The notes beneath the pieces are model-generated. The model was not told the DNA's origin, made no database searches, and saw only the letters and a program-made list of their open reading frames with translations. Shown here piece by piece: positions 21,277 to 33,784 of a DNA stretch of 64,000 nt (the stretch's first letter is position 1; each line of letters opens with the position of its first letter). A program made the position numbers and the translations under genes. This DNA is from Siphonodentalium dalli. Taxonomy: Eukaryota; Mollusca; Scaphopoda; Gadilida; Siphonodentaliidae. Location: contig CP136066.1 in assembly GCA_032622095.1 (NCBI GenBank), positions 152,162,224 to 152,226,223 on the forward strand, given 5' to 3'.

Positions 21277-21819
21277 TTGTCAGCAGACGATGTGCGCATG
21301 CGTTTCTTGTTTTATGTCTATGCCAGTATATCATGCAATGGGATCTGATTACTCAAGGCAGGATACACGAACACCATACCAGAAAACAAATCAGTATAAA
21401 TAGTCTGGTAATCTCTGCCATCTAATTTCCCTACATAATGGATGTGGTACATATATAAATACACCAGGTTTCATCCCTCCCGAATTCTGAATACCATGCA
21501 GTTGCCTGATTTTTGAAGAGCCAATTCTACATGTATATGTGCATGCAACATCAATGTCAGTGATTGTTTTGCCGATTCTTTGGAGTTTTGCAGCATAACT
21601 GCCAAACATATATGTTATGATCCTATACCACATCTAAAGACAGAAGTTATCAGTTACCCGTGTTTTGAAATTCGTAAAAGTTGAATTCGACACACTTTTC
21701 ATACAATTTTTGTGTCCCTTCCCCAGTCCATTCCTGACATATAGGCAGCATCATGTTTGAAATCTTTAAACTACACCACTTGATTTACCATATCATGCAT
21801 GTATGGAGACGCCTATATA

Positions 21820-21910
21820 TAAGTGTGTATGAACATTGGTGAATAATGTTTTGGTTCTCCCCTCCTCTATCCCCATTCCTGATCCGAATGGTGCCACTTC
21901 GGAAAACGTA
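21820..21910. repeat. Fragment of the 120-bp tandem repeat found at 59.2 kb
   Basis: In reverse orientation it contains AAGTGGCACCATTCGGATCA and GGAATGGGGATAGAGGAGGGG-like blocks. These match units at 59260-59890 (GTGGCGCCACTCGAACAGGG, then GGATTGGGAAACGGAGGGG). Confidence 0.5.
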
Positions 21911-21949
21911 CACTACACCATCATGTTCCTCATATCGCATACCTACATA

Positions 21950-22585
21950 TGTAGTCAACTGGGGGTTCCCATAAACGGGGAGGGGCTGTGGACACTACTT
22001 AGTGGGCGCAGGTTCCCAAGTCTTATTGTTTCCACACTCCCCGGGCCAGTTTAATAGAATAGAATAGCGAGGTAATCATGAGTTTATTAATCAATAGCAT
22101 CTGTGTGGTTATATGTTGAGTATCTAAGTTTGATATGTTTGATAAGTTCAAATACAAATATTGGTTCTATATATATTATCTCAACTTCTAGTACAATAAA
22201 TGTCCAAATAACCTACTTCCGGCCATATATATGAGAGAACCGGGTAAACTGACAGAATACGTCACTTCCGGTAAACTTCCTTTGGCTGGGTAGTCAGAGC
22301 TATTAGTAAGAGATGGTGACCATACTCAGGATAATTCTGACTGAACCAATGTTGCAAGAAACAGTGGCCTTTTTATACGATTTGAGCGGATCGGGAGATC
22401 GTATTGGCCGACCAATCGGAGGTCACCGCTCAAATCGACGAATCAGAACCACTGCCCCTTTGCACACATTGGATCAGTCCAAAGTTGAAGTGGTGACCAG
22501 CTCACCGTTAATGGGCCTTTAGTGAAAAGACACCTTACAGGTAAGACCTGTTAACAAGTGGGTGAAATCACCCAACATTACCACA
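21950..22585 (-). repeat. Downstream (3') LTR
   Basis: Shares long identical stretches with 25569-26157. It keeps a segment with a stem-loop (GATTTGAGCGG...CCGCTCAAATC, about 22380-22437) that the other LTR has lost. It lacks about 130 bases, near 22274, that the other LTR has (the repeated ACTTCCGGT region). Confidence 0.85.
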
Positions 22586-22799
22586 CTCCTCCCTCCTTAA
22601 AAATCACAATGTATACATTGTGAAAAAGGTCCATACAAAGTTAGAAATGTTCTGTTCTTGATGCACAGGATGAGGATCATGAATTCACGATATCGTTATC
22701 CGTTGTCACGTTTTGAAACAGACTATAGCAGTCACTCGAATTCACTGCTGATTCTCGAACAATAGTCTAAATGGTGCGATTCCAGTTTCCTTCCATGTA

Positions 22800-22855
22800 C
22801 AGCTTAGACACCTTCCCAGCTTAGACACCTTCCCAGCTTAGACACCTTTCCATCT
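22800..22855 (+). repeat. Triple 19-bp direct repeat
   Basis: AGCTTAGACACCTTCCC occurs three times in a row at the 3' end of the internal region of the LTR element. Confidence 0.7.
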
Positions 22856-23475
22856 CCCGGCCAGAAGTAATGATCGAGCAGATGCTCGCTTGATAACTGG
22901 GTAGAGTCCGCGATCAAGTATGCAATTTCGTCATCCTCGCGTTGTATTTTCGACTGTCCAACAAACCAAGTATCCATAACAATGGACGTAGATAGTTTAA
23001 TATTGCCTGCATCAAAGGTTTCACAAACGAAATACTCTTCCGCCAAAGATTTTGTCGTAACCAATCGTTTTACTCGTGGCACCAGACTATCACATTGCTT
23101 GAGACCCTCATGAACCATAATATCACTGTTAACTCAGAGATAATTATCATCACCGTAACCACTATCGCGACTATCACTTTGCTTATGACCCTCATGAACC
23201 ATGATATCATTTTTAACACCAAGACCTTCATCGTCACCATAACCACTATCGCCACTATCACTTTGCTTATGACCCTCATGGACCATGATATCATTTTTAA
23301 CACCGAGACCTTCATCGTCACCATGACCACTATCGCGACTAGCACTGCTCGAATCGAGTGTGTATGGAAAATTAAAGCAGACAACTCCTACCGAAAAATT
23401 ACGACCAGCAGCGGCAGATGGTATGGATGGTACCAATCGCTTCGAGACCAACTCATCAGGAGGGTTGGACACCAT
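22804..23475 (-). pseudogene. Repeat-containing ORF downstream of the protease, unknown
   Basis: One frame is open over the whole stretch except for a single TGA near 23135. It contains three copies of a 21-residue unit (SGYGDDEGLGVKNDIMVHEG then HKQSDS), encoded by 63-bp tandem repeats at about 23080-23335. A less repetitive tail follows (FVCETFDAGNIKL, DTWFVGQSKIQREDDEIAYL). No known domain was recognised. It occupies the place where pol would begin. Confidence 0.5.
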
Positions 23476-23561
23476 TAAGGCACCAGTGTCCTGTGAGCTC
23501 TTTGGTTTTTGAAGGTGGCCGACGTCCTGTCCATCTGAACATGTATACCCAACAAGATACC

Positions 23562-23816
23562 CTACATTCTCGTCACACCCAATTCGAGCCAGTGAATCAT
23601 CTGTACCAACCGAATAAGTATCTGTTTCATGAACATTAATGCACGCCTATGGAAAAGCCTTATTTCACCATCGTTAACAGTCAATGTTTTATTACAAACA
23701 TTTAAGATTCCATGATTCTCTTTGAGGAAATCTAAACCAAGTATGCCACTGAAATTTTTGACGTCAGCTACCACAAAGTCTTGCTGTACTACAAGAGCTG
23801 GAAAACCGACTTCCAT
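23562..23816 (-). pseudogene. C-terminal half of the retrotransposon protease
   Basis: Continues the protease after a frameshift: VVADVKNFSGILGLDFLKE has the hydrophobic-ILGLDFL motif of retropepsins (the ILG-D strand), followed by NVCNKTLTVNDGEI. Another frameshift ends it near 23640. Confidence 0.7.
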
Positions 23817-25406
23817 CGAAATGATCCATGTACATTCAAGTCTTGTCCAGCTGCAGTGGAAAGCTTAATATCAGAGAAGTCCAATGTATCACTCGGCAGA
23901 CATAATTGATCATAAAAACTTTTATTTAAAATAGAAACGGGTGAGCCAGTGTCAACCAGAAACGTACAACAAACACCAGTTACCACTGCACGACAAAATA
24001 AACATGTCTTAGAAGCCTGTGTTGAACACGTTGGTACAATATCAGAACTAGCAAAACGTTTTCTATCAGACTGAGGACTCCTCGTCTCATAACAAAGTGC
24101 TGAATTTACAAAACCCGACTGCTGATCTGCCATCTTTCGTCGGCACCGATCGCGAGCCTCCACGTGACCTACTTTATTGCAATAATAGCACGTGACCTGT
24201 CGCCTCGGAGAAGTAGGATCTCGATGTTGACTTTGACCTCCCAGCTGATGTTCAAGAGTTGAGATCCTATCAAGGAGCTGGTGTTCCGCATTGTTACCAC
24301 TATCTGGGGGTAGCATGGGCTTGTCTAACGGGCCCTCAATAGATTCAAATTCGGATGACAAGGCAATAGCATGATTAAGTGTTACTGGGTGTCCATATTG
24401 AACATGTTTCTTCAATTCGGAATGTCTCAAACCCCAAATGAACTGCTCAACCAAGAAGGGCTCAACATTAGAGTGGGTTAAGCCAGGGTGGGCTTTTCGA
24501 GCCAAGGTTGTCAATTCATAACCATATTCGACTACAGATTGGCCTACTTTCCTTGTGCATTGACGGAAATTCGACCGATGTGTTGACAACTGTTGAGATG
24601 GGCTATACCGGCGTGTCAAAATTTCTTTAAGTATTTGATAGTTGTAAGTTTGCTCCGGAGTTAGATTACCCAGGATGGTCTGTGAATTCCCTCGCAAATT
24701 TATCAACAAATGGTATGCCATTTCTGGTCCCTTCCAACCATTTAGCTTAGCAATAATTTCAAAATGAGTCATGTAGTCATTAATGTCCCATTTCTTATCA
24801 TCAAAAGTTTCAGGATTCACTATTGGTTTAACAAATTTATTAGAAGATAAGTGCTCAGAAAAAACTGGTTTGTGAACAGATTCATTTGGGGAAGAATTAT
24901 ATAGTGTGTGATTGGGACCCCTATCCCGCATGTGTAAATATTGAGAAAATAAGTCTTGGCTATGTATTGCCGACTGCCCTGTTGCAATACCAAGAGTGTC
25001 ATTTACATACCCTGAAATTGACTTACTGTATGCTGGAGTTTCCGCTACACAATGGGTAAAAAAACATTTACTTCCATTGAAACTTTGACTTGGAGTAGTC
25101 TTAAATGTTGAAATTGGAGTAGAGGCAACAGAGGTCACACACGAGGTTACAGTCGGTCCACCCAACCCGAAGTGGTAATTTGTAAGGTATACCCATCTGG
25201 AAGAGAGCTACCCAGCCTATTATGACTCATTATGGAAGTGTCTACACCACTATCATTTGATACAATCCTTGGATTGATACCCATTGAGTGTAACATGTAG
25301 CAATATACCTGTCAGTATTTTCTGACTCCTCATCAGACCCGACTAAGGGGTCATACAAACCCCGGGGTTCAGTCCTATCCCACCCTGTGGAATATTTCCC
25401 AGCCAT
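23789..25406 (-). pseudogene. gag with start of aspartic protease
   Basis: An ATG at 25406 begins a short frame (MAGKYSTGWDRTEP) that shifts twice before a long open stretch from about 25165. That stretch has the retrotransposon-gag core (AYHLLINLRGNSQTILG, LKEILTRRYSPSQQL, YGYELTTLARKAHPG, LVEQFIWGLR). A zinc knuckle CYYCNKVGHVEARDRC follows, with two extra residues between His and the last Cys. Then comes the protease active site FLVDTGSPVSI near 23930. The frame breaks at 23789. Gag packages the RNA; the protease cuts the polyprotein. Confidence 0.85.
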
Positions 25407-25568
25407 AGCTCAACCTTTTGGGGAAACAGTTATTCAAAAATATATAATTTTTGCAAAATTCAAACTTGAAATTTGAATATTACTTTAACATAAGATAAAT
25501 ATTGAAAATGTGAATATATATGACGTCCTAAATTGTGACAAGAATAATCCTGCTCACGGCACAATAAA

Positions 25569-26157
25569 TGTAGTCAACTGGGGGTTCCCATAAGCGGGGA
25601 GGGGCTGTGGACACTACTTAGTGGGCGCAGGTTCCCAAGTCTTATTGTTTCCACACTCCCCGAGCCAGTTTAATAGAATAGAATAGCGAGGTAATCATGA
25701 GTTTATTAATCAATAGCATCTGTGTGGTTATATGTTGAGTATCTAAGTTTGATAAGTTAAAATACAAATATTGGTTCTATATATATTATCTCAACTTCTA
25801 GTACAATAAATGTCCAAATAACCTACTTCCGGTCATATATATGAGAGAACCGGGTAAACTGACAGAATACGTCACTTCCGGTACAGAAAGTGGAACGGAG
25901 AATCTACTTCCGGTAAATATGTGTTAGCGGACAGTGTAAACAGCCGGAGAATACAACTTCCGGTGTATAAAATGTTCCACAAGTTCGTGTTAATTATAAT
26001 GTCCCCCAAAACTGTTGCCTTTGGCTGGGTAGTCAGAGCTATTAGTAAGAGATGGTGACCATACTCAGGATAATTCTGACTGAATCAATGTTGCAAGAAA
26101 CAGTGGCCTTTTTATACGATTTGAGCGGATTGAGTGAAATCACCCAACATTACCACA
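25569..26157 (-). repeat. Upstream (5') LTR
   Basis: Ends TGTAGTCAACTGG and ATTACCACA on the plus strand. It differs from its partner mainly by two large indels and few substitutions. Several TACTTCCGGT repeats lie in its middle. Confidence 0.85.
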
Positions 26158-26161
26158 CATA

Positions 26162-26970
26162 TATATGTTTGGTGTAAAGCGGCGACACATTTTTTCTTAA
26201 CAATGGTTGATCCCTTTCCCCGACCTCACGATGGCTATATAAGCTAAATCTGTTAGAAATGCTGACACAAACGTGTTCATCAAATTTGGTGCCCATCCCA
26301 ATTATTGTCCCAGTATTTGCATAGGATGTCTTCGCAATAGTGTGCATATTATATTTCATATGAAAAACAGCCACCAAAACAAAAACCACTATTGTATGTT
26401 TTATCTTATAACCAGTGTCCTAAAACCAAACGGACGACCGCCGTTATTTGTCACATACAACTAATTTCAGGCGTCCACCCTATGCATTATACCGATCATG
26501 GGAGAGAATGTTGCAGTTATAGTATATTCATACGAATGATAGGATCCCCCTGAATATTAAATTGTATCCCACCTGACTGAAAACTGATGACATTATATTA
26601 TACAACGATGAAGAGTGGCATGTATATATTTCTAAATGTATCAAAAAGATCGATTGAACTGGAAGCTTCCGATGCCTTTATCTGGATTGAAACACGTATC
26701 ACTCTGTGTGTACACGCTACTCACGGTGTTTTTGACGACAGCTTATGTGTAAATTCGATAGGTACAACTCACCACAGAATGTCTTAAGTACTTTTGAAAA
26801 CACGCATGACACTGCAGCTGACATTTTCTGTCAAATCAAGAATGAAACTGGCTTGCCGTTAAAAGCTATACACATACTTTAACGTGGATGTTATTTAGTC
26901 GGGCGCTGACACCAGCAATACAATTCAGCGCATTGTTTATACTTGACCAAATACCTGTAGTGGACCTTTC
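26162..26970. other. No gene seen
   Basis: AT-rich sequence between the LTR element and a TTAA-type MITE. ORFs are short and featureless. Confidence 0.45.
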
Positions 26971-26974
26971 TTAA

Positions 26975-27229
26975 CCCTTTCATGACGGAGGCTGAGCTGA
27001 TGTAGCATTAAAGATCCTGTGCCAGTGCATTCTCTTATATATGCGAGTCTCGCATATATAGGGAGTCTCGCATGTATAAGAGAATACACTGGCTTACAAG
27101 GTAAATATTGTTAGGCCAATGCATTATCTTATATATGCGAGGCTCCTTATATGTTAGACTCGCATATATAAGAGAATGCATTGGCACATGATTTTCGCAA
27201 AATTTCAGGAAGCTCCAGTCATGGAAGGG
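26975..27229. mobile_element. TTAA-flanked MITE with two hairpins
   Basis: TTAA at 26971-26974 and 27230-27233, ends CCCTTTCATGACGGAGGCTG and CAGTCATGGAAGGG. It carries two tandem copies of the 67-bp hairpin (27022-27092, diverged; 27116-27184). Confidence 0.75.
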
Positions 27230-27233
27230 TTAA

Positions 27234-27915
27234 CCTGCTGATACTTGATACCGTTTTGCACCTTTTTGTTTTATCGTTTGGGTGTATGCTTCCCTAATAT
27301 ATGTAGCATAATGATTTTACGAGTGCCGATGGGGGCTGGAATATCTGGAGAGGGCTTCATAGTAGCAAAAACGTGTGCCCTAATCCCTTTTGTATATTAT
27401 GCATATACATTATGTTTCAAGTCAAGCTGGATCAATTTCGCTCCTTACAAGCCATGCATGCCTGATTCAGTTATCCTTAATTTAAACATATTTTATTGTG
27501 GAGAATTATTACAAGGGTTTCGGACACAAGTCATTTCATCTTAAATTCAGTCAGTCCATCGTATTTATATCGTTTAGTTGTCTTTTATCGGGAATATTAC
27601 ACAGTATTTGTCGATGTCTGGGTTACAAAGTTGTTTATTTCTGGGTGACGACAGCCCCAATTGGCACGCAATAAATATATTGTGATTTGCAATTTGCCGT
27701 ATACTAGCTGGCAGCCAACACTAAATTATGATTGTTTGCGGATTCGCTATAGAAAAAGACCCAACAAAATTCCACCCCGATCTTTATTGTTTTAATCTCT
27801 TCAAAAGAACATTGATGTGTCGAGAAAATTTATGATTGTGTAGTAAATAAAAAGCGTTTTAGATCTCATTATTGATATTTCCCCGTGTACGAACGCAGTT
27901 ATCATTAATCATTGC
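27234..27915. other. No gene seen
   Basis: AT-rich sequence without recognised features. Confidence 0.4.
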
Positions 27916-27918
27916 TCG

Positions 27919-28265
27919 GTGAACGTTGAACTATTCAACTTATTCCTGATAAACCATCAAGGCCATGGTATGGCGAACTTATTCGGCGAGAGATGGTATA
28001 CCGTCAAAACTACACAATTAGCAAACTTCCTGCGCAGTGTCTGGTGTCGGATATACACGGTGAATACTTCAAAGTTGTTGGTCCATCTAATCTCGATGTT
28101 CTTATGTTGTCATTTTACCGCACTGTGTGTACTGTTGATCCACCGTATCGAGCTTTAGATCGCTCTGGTGACCGCAAACTGATCCGAGTCCTCTGTGACA
28201 CAAGCTTCAATCTCGACCGGGGGCGCCACCAGCATGCCACTGCCATCATCGACCGCCTTTTCTAG
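27919..28265 (+). pseudogene. Possible coding remnant, unknown
   Basis: Higher GC than its surroundings. Two overlapping frames look protein-like: NLFLINHQGHGMANLFGERW early, then after a shift QCLVSDIHGEYFKVVGPSNL and KLIRVLCDTSFNLDRG, ending in TAG at 28263-28265. No family was recognised. It may be a broken exon or retrocopy. Confidence 0.25.
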
Positions 28266-29890
28266 CTCTTCATGCAGAGTTCCGACTAGAAATACACACG
28301 TATATAGAGTGAAAAAAAAAGCATAGTGAAACAGTCTTCTTGGTCAATAATAGTTTACAAAGCATATAGAAATTCGAAACGGTATTTGCAATGACCACTG
28401 GAAAGGTTTTCAGGACGGCCACTCCTTGTGTAGGTCCTAATCTGTTAATGTTTGAAGAAAATTCCGGGAGCGACCACCAATAAGAAAAAACATCCAGGCA
28501 AAATGTCCATGTGGGCTGTTGCATTTAAGAAATGAATATAGAAGGTGTGTGTAATGTTGGGGGCGGGGGTACGGCGCTCTGGTCGTTGTGGCATATTATT
28601 CTCACTAAATGTATCACCAATAACACATACACCCACTATATTGATTTCCTATATTTAAATAGCTTTTTGATGATTTATTCCCATAAAAAGGTGAGTGTAT
28701 TCCTATTTATTTTCACAAATCTGCCAAGAATTTGATACTATCCCACGTAGCACCTTAAGTCAGTCCAATATAAGATTTCGAAGCAATTAGCAACGATAAC
28801 GTGATCGATATCAATAACTGGAATCAGGTGCAATTCGACTGATCTTTGAAAAGCACGCCCATTAACCTGCTGACAGCTTTTAGTGATTATGTCAACAATT
28901 TGTGACGTCGTGTTCGTGTTACGATCTGTGTGTTATTCTGGTATGAACCGGTTGACCCAATTGACAGTTGACCAATCACGGAGCAGGATTTAGTGTAACA
29001 CAGACAGGTTATGTAAATATTACAATATAACAGTGTATTGATTCCTATACCAATACTATAAAACTTGTATAGGCTTAAGTTACCAGTTTATATAATACAT
29101 AAAAATGTGTCTACATTGTTTACATGTCGTTTCCATGGCAACGGCACCACTTTCAAATTTTACAGCAGGTCGGAACATGAAGCTGATATCTTCTAATTTC
29201 ATATGATATATAACTGTTCCGTGTGTATAAAAAAAAATATTAAAAAGTTATGGTCAAGACCGCTCCTCTATAAACGCAAGTCAATCATTATGGTTCATTA
29301 TTGTTATTATTATTAAATGCGATTATTGAGCGCACGTTCCGCGTACATGTTTACATAAGAAAAAAAACTCTAAAACGGAAAACGCGAACAACTCTATTTG
29401 AAACTCATTTAAAATCGAACATTCTTTCCCGAGTTAATGTAGATCCGATAAAACTTGGCTGAGATAAGTGGCTGGCAAACAAAACTCCAATTGTCGATAT
29501 AAACAAAGCATATGTTTAAAACCGAAAGTGTGAACTTTCCAAGGATGGTCAATATGAATATCAATAACTATTGTAATTCGACAAACAGTGTTTTGCGCGG
29601 AAGGACGCATGTAACGCATGCAGATCGGTATACCATTCAATCGTCGACTGATACTCGAGAGTTTTCGATGGCTATATTAAGATGAAATCGTTATTGAACA
29701 TGTGCAACAAAATAGACTGGTTGTTTTTCACACCGATAAAAGATTGGAGCGAAACAGCTTCAACAAACCTCCTTTGATTGTGATAAGAATCCAGTTATCC
29801 CGAAGAGCAATTCCGTCGAGCAGGGCTGTTTGGTAATTGGTTGCCATGTAATTCTTGAATGTTGCACCTAAAAGGTCTGAAGCTGAATCC
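28266..29890. other. No gene seen
   Basis: AT-rich intergenic sequence. Short ORFs on both strands have no motif support. Confidence 0.45.
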
Positions 29891-29896
29891 TGCAAT

Positions 29897-30145
29897 TAAA
29901 GACATATTATGGACTTATTCGGGTCCGTGAAATTGATAAGATAATACTTATACAATATGGCAACTTGGGTAATGTAGCATTCTACTAAGGTCGCCGAAAA
30001 ATTCAAATAAATCGAACATACCACTCCATAGAAAACATAGTATGAACTGCGCTCAATTGTAAATATTTACATCTCGATTCGGGACGCAACTTTTGGCGAT
30101 AAACTAACACAATTGATTTCGCCATGCAAGCACTGCGGGCCGATA
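29897..30145. repeat. Dispersed repeat family (370 bp), copy 3 (partial)
   Basis: AGACATATTATGGACTTATT through CGATAAACTAACACAATTGA, then ATTTCGCCAT. The 3' third present in copies 1 and 2 is missing. Confidence 0.7.
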
Positions 30146-30177
30146 TTATCTCACTTCATCTACCGTAATATACTGAA

Positions 30178-30373
30178 CTAGCAGGTGACCCGACTTCGTC
30201 CGGGCTTTGACCTTGAATTGACAATTATGAAGGTCAAGGTCAGGTCGGAGTCACTATTTGACCCGCCCAAAACACTCCCCGGACAAAATTAACCGTAGGT
30301 ATCAAATTTCGTCGAAATCCGTCTAGCAGTTTTCCCGGCCATAGCTAACAGACAAACAGACCCAAAAATATAT
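30178..30373 (+). repeat. SINE-like repeat 1, 3' part
   Basis: ACTAGCAGGTGACCCGACTT opens it. It ends in CCCGGCCATAGCTAACAGAC, AAACAGAC and an AT-rich tail. The same tail occurs at 44020-44890 and 45650-45712. The giant fold-back structure begins in this tail. Confidence 0.6.
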
Positions 30374-31795
30374 AGTCGGGGAGCCAATAAGGTCCACCTG
30401 CACCCCCCCCCCCCACACCCCCCCCCCCCCCACGATGATTACAAATAACCTTGTTTTTATTGTTCCCTATGGTATCCAGATAAAGAATCCGGATTTTACC
30501 GAAAAATAAGGTGGCCCTCCTAGGTGCTAGAGCCATTTGAATCCAAGATGGCCGCCATTTCCTCTAATTCCGACCAGCTGTATTTAATCGTTGTAATAGA
30601 TCGGTTGTTAGCAAAAGACACAGACAAAATGTATGCCATTTTGTTGGTATGATGTCCTTCTTCAAAATGACGGCAAATAATTTCGAACAAAATTCAAAAT
30701 GGCCGCCGAAAAATGACGTCATATGCACGAAAATAGGAAATTTAATTAATATTTCACCATATCTTCCATTTTTCTTCACATTAATCATTAGTAAATGGCA
30801 ATGTTTTTGAGACAGTCATCAAGCGTGATATTATAGCGTCATTTTAAGACATTTCCCATTGGCGAGGGTTCCGTAATAGAGACAGAAAGAGGATTTGAAA
30901 AAGAGGGGGGGGTGAAATTTTCGATTTTTTTTTGCAAGACGATTTTGATAGTCATTTTATCGACAAACCACACAGGCTGTTAATAGAATGTCAACAACTA
31001 TGTGCTTTATTTTATTGGACGGATGTTTTACTTCAACGGGAATGAAATTGGTGTAGAAAATTTCCAAAATGGCCGCCGAAAATATGAAAAATGGTAAATA
31101 TTGCCCCAGGGTGTCCTGCAATGGCTTACAAGTTGTGGTTGATATATAAAATTGGCTAATCTGTATTATATACATTGAATACTAACATGTCTGATGCACC
31201 ATGGATCATTGTTACTATTGTCACCACAGACATCACCAGAAATATTGGATTTTTCTCTCACAAACTTGACATAAATATCGGCAAAAATTAACTTTTCAGG
31301 GTTGGACAATTTTTTTAAGTAAAATGCAACTATCATTGGTATCAAAGGTATTTATTGTTTTGGTCTATCTTACATTTGTCACACTACGGTGTTTATAGAC
31401 CAAATTGCTCAAGATGGCTTCCAAAATGGCAACCAAATTTGGAAAAAGTTAATTTTTTACATATATCCCGAACATTATTATCTGCGTTATCCGACAAGGT
31501 AGCAAACTGTGACTCACTTGGTTATTATACGTGTTAGTTAATTAACTGACAAATACGTTCTATTCTGTTTGTCCCAGTTCCGTATGGGGCATGACAAATT
31601 CATTTTAAAGTTGCAGTATGGAATTTTGCGGAGAACCTCTTTTGTGATTCTGGCCATATTATTGAAAGGAAATGGGCAGAACTTTGAGACGGAACTCAGA
31701 TGAGCCATAATATGTGGCTATTTTGGCCCATTATGATAAAAAGTGATCAACTGGATAAAAGATGATGCCAAGATGGCAGCCAGGGAGTTACTATA
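30374..31795 (+). repeat. Outer left arm of the giant inverted repeat
   Basis: Contains AAAATGGCCGCCGAAAA-type blocks, repeated poly-C runs near the start, and ends at AAGATGGCAGCCAGGGAGTT. It is matched by the complement of 42290-43685 over its whole length with few differences. The ORFs in both arms are identical shadows of each other and lack domains. Confidence 0.85.
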
Positions 31796-33761
31796 TGATC
31801 ATAGGTGATGTGAATAGGTATACAGGGAGTTACTGTATGGTCATGAATGATGTGAATATGTATACAAGGAGTGACTATATGGTTATGAGTGGGGTGTCCA
31901 TGGTGATATGCATAGGAATATAAAGAGTGGCTGTATGGGCATGTGTGAGGTGAATCGGTATACATGTAGTGAATGTACGGTGTATTGTTGTGTGTGGCCG
32001 ATGTGACCGTATGGGCATTGCTGTGGTGTATATATATATACCGAGAGTAGCTACATGGCCATCCGTGTATTGTTTATGTATACATGGAGTGACTGTAAGG
32101 TCGTGGTGGGATGGATATGTGTACCGTGTGGCTGTATTGTGACATGTGGGTGTATATGTATATTTGTGCTGTCTGTATGATCATGGATGGAGTGCGTAGA
32201 TAACTAGGGAGTGATCTTATGGTTATGGGTAATGTGTATAGGTGCACATGGTATGCCTGTACGGTCAAGATTGAAGTTATATGCATACCTGGAATAAGCT
32301 GGATGGTCATTGACGAGCGTGTGGCTATATAGGGAGTGCCCTTTTGGTAACGGGTGGGTCGTATATTTATATATGTTGTGGATGTATTATCATCGGTGGT
32401 GTATAGGGTGTAGATGAATTATCATGGGTGGCGTGTATGAGTATACAGTGAGTTGCTGAATTGTCATGTGTGATGTGTATATGCAAGTATGAAACTTATG
32501 AGTGGTCGTGTGTGCGGGTATTGTTATATTTGGAAGGACTCACCATTGGTGAGGTGTATATGTATATCTGGATTGACTCTATGGTCATGGGTATGGCGAA
32601 TAGATATACATGTAGTGGCTGTATGGTCCATGGTGAGGTGAATAGGTATACAATGAGTGACTGTATTATCGTGAATGTGGTGAATATGTATACATAGAGT
32701 GACTATATGGTCAGGTGTAGGAGTATACCTGGTGTTCATGCATGGTGACTCATGGCTGTATCGTCATTTGTGGCATGTACCGGTATAACCAAATATGGCT
32801 GTATGGTCAGGTGTACGTGTATAGAGTGGGTGACTATATTGTCATTTGTGTGGTGTTTATGTACATATGAGGTCATGGGTGGGTTGTACATGTGTAATTT
32901 GGGTGGCTATCGCTTTCCACAATAACTCAAGGATATGTTAATCAATAGAGAGGTCATGTCAAAGAGTTCTCCACCTTGATAGTGTTTGTGTACATGGGGG
33001 AACTTTAAACGTGAAAAGCAATAGCCACCCATTACCACACAGTCATTCCATATATACATAAACACAACAGACATAACAATATAGTGACCAACTGTATAAA
33101 CGTACACCTGACCCATGACCATGGATGGCCATACAGCCATGAGTCACAATGCAGGCACACCGGGTATAATCCTAAACGTGACCCATAACGGCATAACCAT
33201 AGAGTCACTCCTTGTATGCCCATTCACCTCACCATTGACCATACGGTCATCCCATGTATACCTATTCTCCACACACACATGGTAAAATAGACATTCAATA
33301 TATACATCAACACCACAACAATGACCATAGAGTCACCCCGGGTATACATATCCACCTCACCAATGGTCATATAGCCACTCGCTTCATACACATACCCTCA
33401 CCCATGGCACCTGGTATACTCCTTCATCTGACCTATGGCCATATAGTCACCCCGTGTGTACCTATTCAAAACATTCATACATGATCATGGTCAATCATTG
33501 TATATATATTCACCTCACCCTTGGCCATGTCACTCCCTGTATCCCTATTTGTCACACCATAGCAGAATAGCCACTCAAGATATACTAATACTCCCCAGCC
33601 ATGTCAGTATATTCACTCCATGTATGCATATGCACATCATCCTTGGCCATATAGCCGCTCGCTATATACACATACCCTCGCCCATGACCATATAGCAACA
33701 CATGTGTATTCCCGTATAACCTACACATGACCATACCGCCACGAGTCACCAAGCAGGAACA
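31790..33761. repeat. Degenerate satellite, both orientations
   Basis: Tandem units of about 55-65 bp built from GAGTGACTATATGGTCATG, GGTGAGGTGAATAGGTATAC and variants. Units read in one direction from 31790 to about 32900 and in the opposite direction from about 33030 to 33761. It resumes at 42132-42300 beyond the LINE. Predicted proteins here (HIHLT, MVMGM runs) are translations of the repeat. Confidence 0.85.
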
Positions 33762-33765
33762 CCGG

Positions 33766-33784
33766 ATAGATAGATAGATAGATT
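33766..33784 (+). repeat. (GATA)n tail of the LINE
   Basis: Four GATA units, which read TATC on the LINE sense strand: the 3' terminal microsatellite typical of many non-LTR elements. Confidence 0.7.

Larger units (their letters stand above)
21950..26157 (-). mobile_element. LTR retrotransposon, Gypsy-type gag, internally deleted
   Basis: 4.2 kb, read on the minus strand. Direct LTRs (25569-26157 upstream, 21950-22585 downstream) have TG...CA ends, and CATA lies on both sides (21946-21949 and 26158-26161). The order is LTR, leader, gag with zinc knuckle, aspartic protease, a repeat-containing ORF, LTR. No reverse transcriptase, RNase H or integrase motif is present, and the space between protease and LTR is only about 1 kb. 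It is a non-autonomous derivative with several frameshifts. Confidence 0.85.
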
